Positions 1 through 4,361 of a DNA stretch of 5,576 nt are shown piece after piece. A program made the translations under genes and the position numbers. Location of the stretch: assembly GCA_903958915.1 (NCBI GenBank), contig CAJBVC010000380.1:1-5576 (forward strand), written 5' to 3'. The notes beneath the pieces are model-generated. The model had not been told where the DNA came from. It was given only the letters and a program-made list of their open reading frames with translations, and ran no database searches. Source of the stretch: an uncultured beta proteobacterium (GTDB lineage: Bacteria > Pseudomonadota > Gammaproteobacteria > Burkholderiales > Burkholderiaceae_C). The first letter of the stretch is position 1; each line of letters opens with the position of its first letter.

Positions 1-1985
1 ACGAATTCATTGCGGCGCAGACCAACCACCGGGACGACGCCTGGGGCGGCAGTTACGAGAACCGCATCCGCTTCCCGCTGGAAATCGTGCGTCGCACCCG
101 CGCGCGGGTGGGCGCCAACTTCATCATCGTCTTTCGTCTGTCCATGCTCGACCTGGTCGAGGGCGGCTCCAGCAAGGAAGAAGTTGTTCAACTGGCGCAG
201 GCGCTGGAAGCCGCCGGCGTCACCATCCTCAACACCGGCATTGGCTGGCACGAGGCACGCATTCCCACCATCGCCACCAAGGTGCCGCGCGCGGCCTGGG
301 CCTGGGTGACGCAGCAGCTCAAGGGCAAAGTGGGCATACCGCTGGTAGCCACCAACCGCATCAACACCCCGGAAGTGGCCGAGCAAATTCTTGCCGACGG
401 CATGGCCGATATGGTGTCGATGGCGCGGCCTTTCCTGGCCGATGCCGATTTTGTCAACAAAGCCGCTGCCGGCAAAGCCGACCAGATCAACACCTGCATT
501 GGCTGCAACCAGGCCTGCCTGGACCACACCTTCGGCGGCAAGATCACCAGTTGCCTGGTCAATCCGCGTGCCTGCAACGAGACGCTGATGGTGCAAACCC
601 CGGCACCCTCCAAAGATCGCATTGCCGTAGTGGGTGCCGGCCCGGCTGGACTGGCCTTTGCCACGACTGCTGCGCAGCGTGGCTTTGACGTGACGCTGTT
701 TGATGCCGCCAGCGAGATTGGCGGTCAGTTCAACATCGCCAAGCAGGTGCCGGGCAAGGAAGAGTTTTACGAGACCCTGCGCTACTTTGGCAAGCAGATC
801 GAACTCACGGGGGTCCAACTGCAACTCAACAAGAAGGTAGACGCCAGCGAACTGGCCGCTGCGGGCTTCAAGCAGGTGGTGCTGGCGACCGGCGTGACAC
901 CGCGCATGCCCGAGATCGAAGGCATCCACCACCCCACGGTGCTGGGATACCTGGATGTGCTGCGCGACAAGAAGCCGGTGGGCAAGACGGTTGCGCTGAT
1001 TGGCGCAGGCGGTATCGGCTTTGATGTGGCCGAATACCTGCTCCACGAGGGCGTGAGCCCGAGCCTGGACAAGGCCAAGTTCTTTGCCGAATGGGGCGTC
1101 GACAGCAGCTACGCCGAGCGCGGTGGCTTGAAGGCCGCGCACATCGAGAAGAGCCCGCGCAAGGTGTACCTGCTGCAGCGCAAGGCCAGCAAGGTGGGCG
1201 ATGGGCTGGGCAAAACCACGGGCTGGATTCACCGTACGTCCTTGAAAAATCGTGACGTCGAAATGGTCAACAACGTCACCTACCGCAAGGTCGATGACGC
1301 GGGTCTGCACATCACCGTGGGTGACAAAGACATGACCATCCCCGCCGACACCATCGTTGTCTGCGCCGGGCAAGACCCGCAGCGCGAACTGCAGACCGCT
1401 CTGGAGGCGGCAGGGTGCACGGTGCACCTGATTGGCGGGGCCGACAAGGCCGCAGAACTCGATGCCAAACGGGCCATCAAACAAGGGACCGAACTGGCCT
1501 TGGCGCTGGGAACTATTGCCAGAACCGCAGCGGCACCGACCGCTGCCACATTGACGCAGCGCCTATCGCCAGCGGTGGATGCCACCATGCAAAAGTGGCA
1601 CGCCATGGTGGCTGAGGGCAACCTTGGCGAGTTGGGTAGCATCCTGAGCCCGAATGCCGTGTTTCGCTCGCCCATGGCCCACACGCCCTACCCCAGTGCG
1701 CAAGCGGTGCAACTCATTTTGGGCACGGTGGTGAAGGTGTTTGAGAACTTCACCTACCACCGCGAGTTTGCCAACCCGGCGGGCAACAGTGTGGTGCTGG
1801 AATTCAGTGCCCAGGTCAATGGCAAAGATGTCAAGGGCATTGACATGATCCAGTTTGACGACGAGGGCCGCATCACCGACTTTGAGGTGATGGTGCGTCC
1901 CATGAGTGGCTTGCAGGCGTTGGGTGATGAGATGGCCAAGCGTCTGGCACCCTACCTTGCCGCCATGAAGGGCGCCAAACCCTGA
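1..1985 (+). CDS. fadH: NADPH-dependent 2,4-dienoyl-CoA reductase with C-terminal NTF2-like domain (5' partial)
   Basis: Reduces 2,4-dienoyl-CoA with NADPH during beta-oxidation of unsaturated fatty acids; cytosolic iron-sulfur flavoprotein. The gene runs in from the left edge; the first full codon is nt 3 and 660 codons are visible. Numbering from that codon, the end of the FMN-binding TIM barrel contains GIGWHEARIP with the probable catalytic His at 83 (nt 249-251). The 4Fe-4S ligands are C165, C168, C172 and C184 (CxxCxxxC-x11-C, nt 495-554). The FAD Rossmann motif VVGAGPAGLA is at 209-218 and the NADPH motif LIGAGGIGFD at 332-341. The sequence follows E. coli FadH closely through the LDAKRAIKQGTELAL region, where that enzyme ends. 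Here an Ala/Thr-rich linker (nt 1503-1568) leads into a SnoaL/NTF2-like domain (nt about 1569-1904) with FRSP, YHREFA and a GIDMIQFDDEGRI stretch. The fusion is unusual; the reductase assignment is very secure. Confidence 0.96.
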   Translation, partial: EFIAAQTNHRDDAWGGSYENRIRFPLEIVRRTRARVGANFIIVFRLSMLDLVEGGSSKEEVVQLAQALEAAGVTILNTGIGWHEARIPTIATKVPRAAWAWVTQQLKGKVGIPLVATNRINTPEVAEQILADGMADMVSMARPFLADADFVNKAAAGKADQINTCIGCNQACLDHTFGGKITSCLVNPRACNETLMVQTPAPSKDRIAVVGAGPAGLAFATTAAQRGFDVTLFDAASEIGGQFNIAKQVPGKEEFYETLRYFGKQIELTGVQLQLNKKVDASELAAAGFKQVVLATGVTPRMPEIEGIHHPTVLGYLDVLRDKKPVGKTVALIGAGGIGFDVAEYLLHEGVSPSLDKAKFFAEWGVDSSYAERGGLKAAHIEKSPRKVYLLQRKASKVGDGLGKTTGWIHRTSLKNRDVEMVNNVTYRKVDDAGLHITVGDKDMTIPADTIVVCAGQDPQRELQTALEAAGCTVHLIGGADKAAELDAKRAIKQGTELALALGTIARTAAAPTAATLTQRLSPAVDATMQKWHAMVAEGNLGELGSILSPNAVFRSPMAHTPYPSAQAVQLILGTVVKVFENFTYHREFANPAGNSVVLEFSAQVNGKDVKGIDMIQFDDEGRITDFEVMVRPMSGLQALGDEMAKRLAPYLAAMKGAKP

Positions 1986-1990
1986 GCGAA

Positions 1991-2046
1991 TTTGCTATCA
2001 ATTCAGAAGCGCCTTACGCTTGATTGGCGGGCGCTGCAGGCCAAAA
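1991..2046. repeat. Comamonadaceae-type intergenic repeat-like element
   Basis: This stretch fills most of the 82-nt gap between the reductase and the crotonase. It has the layout of short repeats I recall as common between genes in Rhodoferax, Polaromonas and Acidovorax: a TTTGCTATCAATTCAG start, a GCGC-flanked stem, and a GCAGGCCAAAA end. The inverted arms are AGCGCC (2008-2013) and GGCGCT (2030-2035), with a 16-nt loop. No second copy lies in this window, so calling it a repeat rests on memory of related genomes. It could form a weak transcript hairpin, but no T-run follows the stem, so it does not look like an intrinsic terminator and the flanking genes may be cotranscribed through it. 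Confidence 0.5.
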
Positions 2047-2067
2047 GTATATGAAGCGAGAGTCATC

Positions 2068-2880
2068 ATGGAATATGAAACCCTGACCGTCACACTGGAA
2101 AACCACATCGCCACGGTGCGTCTGAACCGCCCCGAAAAAGCCAACGCGATGAACGCCACCATGTGGCAGGAAATCCGCAAAGCCTTTCAGTGGGTGGACG
2201 CGACACCAGAAGCCCGCGTGGCAGTTTTGCAGGGTGAAGGAAAACTGTTCTGTGCCGGCATCGACCTGCAGATGATGATGGGCCTGGGCGCGCAAATCCA
2301 GAACGACTGCGATGCCCGCACCCGCGAGGCGCTGCGCCGTGTCATTCTGGACATGCAGGACACCCTCACCAGCCTGGAGCGCTGCCGCAAGCCGGTGCTG
2401 GCCGCCGTCCACGGCGCCTGTGTCGGTGGCGGCATTGATCTGGTGACCTGTGCCGACATGCGTTACTGCAGCGCAGACGCCAGTTTCACCATCAAGGAAA
2501 TCGATATCGGCATGACGGCCGACGTGGGCACCCTGCAGCGCCTGCCCAAGCTGGTGGGCGACGGCATCACACGCGAGTTGGCCTATACCGGGCGCAAATG
2601 CCTGGCCGATGAGGCGCAACGCATTGGCCTGGTCAACCGGGTGTTTGACAGCCGGGAAGCGCTGTATGCCGGGGTGCAGGAGATCGCCGCAAGCATTGCC
2701 GCCAAGTCGCCTTTGTCGATTCGGGGCACCAAGGAAATGATCCTGTATGCCCGTGACCACACGGTGGCCGACAGCCTGAACTACATCGCCACCTGGAACG
2801 CGGCCATGCTGATGAGCAAAGACCTCACCGAAGCCATGACCGCCAATATGTCCAAACGCGCCCCGGTCTTCAAGGATTGA
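2068..2880 (+). CDS. Crotonase-family delta3,5-delta2,4-dienoyl-CoA isomerase (ECH1-like)
   Basis: A 270-aa enoyl-CoA hydratase/isomerase superfamily protein. The oxyanion-hole segments are FCAGIDL (61-67) and HGACVGGGIDL (115-125). The acidic residues D124, E144 and D152 have spacings of 20 and 8, the same as the D176/E196/D204 set of rat ECH1, and the block around TIKEIDIGMTADVGTLQRLPK is typical of that isomerase rather than of a hydratase, which would use two glutamates. The likely reaction is 3,5-dienoyl-CoA to 2,4-dienoyl-CoA, the substrate of the reductase encoded 82 nt upstream, so the pair makes sense as an auxiliary beta-oxidation unit. The ATG at 2068 fits the family N-terminus (MEYETLTVTL...); an in-frame TTG at 2020 lies inside the repeat-like element and is not favoured. 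The ribosome site is weak (GCGAGAG upstream). Substrate is inferred, not shown. Confidence 0.9.
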   Translation: MEYETLTVTLENHIATVRLNRPEKANAMNATMWQEIRKAFQWVDATPEARVAVLQGEGKLFCAGIDLQMMMGLGAQIQNDCDARTREALRRVILDMQDTLTSLERCRKPVLAAVHGACVGGGIDLVTCADMRYCSADASFTIKEIDIGMTADVGTLQRLPKLVGDGITRELAYTGRKCLADEAQRIGLVNRVFDSREALYAGVQEIAASIAAKSPLSIRGTKEMILYARDHTVADSLNYIATWNAAMLMSKDLTEAMTANMSKRAPVFKD

Positions 2881-3009
2881 GGCTGGCATTGCGCTTTCGT
2901 AACCGACTGGTACCCCGCGCACGGATCGGCATGGAATTTGCTGAGACAATTGGTAATCTTGATCACGTGGGTTCCGACCGCACTTATCAACAATCAATTA
3001 TTGCCAATT

Positions 3010-3016
3010 GGAGGAG
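3010..3016 (+). promoter_or_regulatory. Shine-Dalgarno site fixing the start at 3022
   Basis: GGAGGAG ends 5 nt before the ATG at 3022 (7 nt from the GGAGG core). An in-frame ATG 28 codons upstream, at 2938, has no comparable site and would add a segment unlike the rest of the protein, so 3022 is taken as the real start. The rest of the 2881-3021 gap shows no convincing terminator or promoter pair. Confidence 0.85.
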
Positions 3017-3021
3017 TATTC

Positions 3022-3462
3022 ATGGCCACCGCAAAGAAAACCACACCCGCTGTCGTTGAAGCCGTCAAAAAGCCTGCGCGCAGCAAGGCGCCTGCCGCAG
3101 CCAAGCCGGTTGCGAAAAGCCCTGTCGTTGCAAAGGCTCCAGCAGCCAAAAAAGCAATAGCCAAACCAGTTGCAGCAACCAGCAAACCTGCCACGAAGGC
3201 AACCCCCAAGGCAGCCGCCAAGCCCGTTACACAGCCCGTTACACAACCTGTTGCAATGCCTGCTACGAAGCCTGCGACCGCGAGGAAAGCCGCGGCAGTC
3301 GCAAAGCGGCTGGATCCCGCACAGCGCGCGAACTATGTCGAGGTTGCAGCGTTCTACATCGCCGAGCGCCGTGGTTTTGCTGCTGCAAACCCCATGGACG
3401 ACTGGCTGGCAGCGGAGGCCGAGATTGACCGCCTTATTGCCAGCGGCCACTTTGGCAATTAG
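3022..3462 (+). CDS. Histone H1-like Lys/Ala/Pro-rich protein with C-terminal DUF2934 domain
   Basis: A 146-aa protein in two parts. Residues 1 to about 95 are low-complexity and strongly basic, built from Ala, Lys, Pro, Thr and Val with repeated AAKP, KPA and PAAKKA units, like the tails of bacterial H1-like nucleoid proteins (Hc1, AlgP, BpH1). Residues about 98-146 (DPAQRANYVEVAAFYIAERR, then GF...DDWLAAEAEIDRLI) match the DUF2934 pattern of an aromatic-rich helix, an ERRGF turn and a W-x-x-A-E-x-E-I-D ending. No signal peptide or membrane segment is seen, so it should be cytoplasmic. The tail suggests DNA or polyanion binding; the role of DUF2934 is unknown. It stands alone on its strand and ends in a 4-nt overlap with the convergent gene. 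A full SD precedes the start. The function is inference; the domain calls are fairly firm. Confidence 0.85.
   Translation: MATAKKTTPAVVEAVKKPARSKAPAAAKPVAKSPVVAKAPAAKKAIAKPVAATSKPATKATPKAAAKPVTQPVTQPVAMPATKPATARKAAAVAKRLDPAQRANYVEVAAFYIAERRGFAAANPMDDWLAAEAEIDRLIASGHFGN
3222..3245 (+). repeat. Tandem 12-bp coding repeat (two copies)
   Basis: GCCCGTTACACA occurs twice in direct succession, encoding the PVTQ PVTQ section of the basic tail, and is followed by a degenerate third copy (PVAM). It is the kind of in-frame slippage expected in low-complexity PAKKA tails, and tail length may vary between strains. Confidence 0.8.
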
Positions 3463-3656
3463 GCCCAGGCCTCCAGCGCTTCGCGCATCTCGTTGATATT
3501 GAACACCTCCACGCGGCCCTCGACTCGCGTCAGAGCCCGCGATTCGACGCCGCGTTGGAGCATGAATTCCATCAGGGCCAGCGAGGTGTCGCCGTCCTGC
3601 TCGGGATACTGAACCCAATTCCCGTTGTTCCGGACCTGCAAGATGAAGCTTTCCAT
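3459..3656 (-). CDS. Small acidic protein of unknown function, 65 aa
   Basis: I do not recognise a family. The gene is supported by a full AGGAGG on the minus strand (plus coordinates 3661-3666), 4 nt before the ATG, and by codon use with many G/C third positions on this strand. The protein begins MESFILQVRNNGNWVQYP, continues through an acidic QDGDTSLALMEFMLQ helix-like part and a RVEGRVEVFN strand-like part, and ends MREALEAWA. It has no cysteine, signal peptide or membrane segment, so a compact cytoplasmic alpha/beta protein is likely. It converges on the DUF2934 gene: its TAA occupies 3459-3461 and the other gene's TAG occupies 3460-3462. It is transcribed divergently from the ArsR-type regulator across about 180 nt. 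The function is unknown. Confidence 0.7.
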   Translation of the reverse strand: MESFILQVRNNGNWVQYPEQDGDTSLALMEFMLQRGVESRALTRVEGRVEVFNINEMREALEAWA

Positions 3657-3793
3657 GACGCCTCCTATGTGGGCTGTAGCGTTGCCTCAATAATGGTCTT
3701 GGGCGGCTCGGCCATTGCCATGAAAAGTACTGTTTTGCACGTTCACTCTTTCAGTTTTATGGTTAGTTTGGAGGATGGCTCCAACTTTGAGAC

Positions 3794-3824
3794 TATCGCG
3801 CTAGACTAGCGCTGATACCTAGCG
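3794..3824. promoter_or_regulatory. Palindromic operator candidate upstream of the arsR-type gene
   Basis: GCGCTAG (3798-3804) and CTAGCGC (3806-3812) form a perfect 7-bp inverted repeat around A3805. The outer TATC (3794-3797) and GATA (3814-3817) extend the symmetry with one extra base on the right. A third CTAGCG follows at 3819-3824, just touching the GGAG ribosome site (3824-3827). A repressor bound here would block transcription or early translation of the gene starting at 3839, so autoregulation by that ArsR protein is the natural guess. A weak upstream promoter may be TTGCAC (3735-3740), 17 nt, TATGGT (3758-3763). Binding protein and promoter are inference. Confidence 0.5.
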
Positions 3825-3838
3825 GAGATTTACTTCCC

Positions 3839-4207
3839 ATGCCAAAGCGCCACAGTGCCCAGTTGCCATCGGCAACCGCCCCTATGACGGACCAGACCTT
3901 CGAGTTGGCCGCAGAGCTGTTTTCTGTCTTGTCAGCGCCGATTCGGCTACGCATCATCAAGAGCGTTTGCGACTCTGAAAAGAATGTCACCGACATCCTG
4001 AAGGAGGTGAACACGACCCAGCCCAACATGTCGCAACACCTGAACACCTTGTACAAGGCGGGCATTTTGGGTAAGCGCCGCGACGGGGTGCAAATGTACT
4101 ACCGTGTGATCGATCCGCGCGTCACCGAATTGTGCCACTCGGTCTGCTCCCGCATCGATACCAAGGAACCCGGCAAGAACGTGACCGAGCTAGAGAGTCA
4201 CCACTAA
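3839..4207 (+). CDS. ArsR-family winged-helix transcriptional regulator with three cysteines
   Basis: A 122-aa ArsR/SmtB-type repressor. Residues 20-95 give the standard fold: FELAAELFSVLSAPIRLRII (helices 1-2), NVTDILKEVNTTQPNMSQHLNTLYKAGIL (helix-turn-helix, 49-77), then the wing GKRRDGVQMYYRVIDPRV. The metal-type ELCVCDL motif of classic ArsR is absent. Cysteines lie at C44 (end of helix 2) and at C99 and C103 (C-terminal helix), an arrangement recalling, but not aligned residue for residue with, the two-cysteine persulfide sensors BigR/SqrR. The start at 3839 has GGAG 11 nt upstream; an ATG at codon 16 is the alternative. It lies 154 nt upstream of the otr gene in the same direction, so control of otr and a sulfur or redox signal are plausible. 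The ligand is unknown; the family call is secure. Confidence 0.92.
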   Translation: MPKRHSAQLPSATAPMTDQTFELAAELFSVLSAPIRLRIIKSVCDSEKNVTDILKEVNTTQPNMSQHLNTLYKAGILGKRRDGVQMYYRVIDPRVTELCHSVCSRIDTKEPGKNVTELESHH

Positions 4208-4243
4208 TATTTGTATATTTATTTTTCCGAATATTCGCCGTTA

Positions 4244-4257
4244 CTGATTTAGATCAA
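4244..4257 (+). promoter_or_regulatory. FNR/CRP-family binding site upstream of otr
   Basis: CTGAT-TTAG-ATCAA matches the FNR consensus TTGAT-N4-ATCAA at nine of ten defined bases. The centre (between 4250 and 4251) is 41.5 bp upstream of a start point at 4292, which is the start predicted from the AACAAT hexamer at 4280-4285. That is the class II activator distance. It suggests anaerobic induction of the cytochrome gene by FNR or a related regulator (DNR/FixK types read the same motif). It lies just downstream of a very AT-rich stretch (4204-4236). Confidence 0.7.
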
Positions 4258-4262
4258 CTAGG

Positions 4263-4285
4263 GTTTCCCCTTAAGGGTAAACAAT
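4263..4285 (+). promoter_or_regulatory. Core promoter candidate of otr overlapped by a 20-bp palindrome
   Basis: GTTTCCCCTTAAGGGTAAAC (4263-4282) equals its own reverse complement at 18 of 20 positions; only C4267/T4278 breaks the symmetry. It overlaps the first bases of the -10-like hexamer AACAAT (4280-4285, four of six consensus bases) and fills the space between it and the FNR box. A dimeric repressor bound here would occlude RNA polymerase. It has no visible similarity to the CTAGCG palindrome before the arsR-type gene. Start point and binding protein are predictions. If the start point is right, the leader is 70 nt. Confidence 0.5.
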
Positions 4286-4361
4286 GCCTTCACCACTTTC
4301 GAGCGGCTGATTGCAACGGTGATTGAATTGTGCGATGCCGCTCCCTTACAGAGGGAAGGTA

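Noticed and set aside
2959..2972. TTGATCACG as a second FNR box before the DUF2934 gene
   Set aside because: Only the left half TTGAT is present; the right half at the needed spacing is not ATCAA.
2014..2997. Long minus-strand open frame (327 codons) opposite the crotonase gene
   Set aside because: It is the complement of a well-recognised enzyme with intact motifs, its translation is His/Gln/Gly-rich without domain features, and it is a typical high-GC shadow frame.
3461..3472. AGGCC-CA-GGCCT as a bidirectional terminator between the convergent genes
   Set aside because: The loop is only 2 nt, the stem only 5 bp, and no T-run is present on either side.
2998..3690. Minus-strand open frame of 230 codons across the DUF2934 gene
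   Set aside because: Its Arg/Gly/Cys-rich translation is the complement of the Lys/Ala tail. The 65-aa frame with its own AGGAGG is the better gene on that strand.
3555..3809. Plus-strand 84-codon open frame across the divergent intergenic region
   Set aside because: It has no ribosome site, overlaps the antisense 65-aa gene, and runs through the operator-like palindromes.
4181..4201. GTGAC/GTCAC hairpin at the end of the arsR-type gene as a terminator
   Set aside because: The stem is only 5 bp with an 11-nt loop inside the coding region, and the T-rich stretch starts too far downstream to act with it.
4263..4282. Palindrome as a NarL/NarP 7-2-7 site
   Set aside because: On the minus strand TACCCTT is close to the heptamer but misses the sixth base, and the arms abut with no 2-bp gap.
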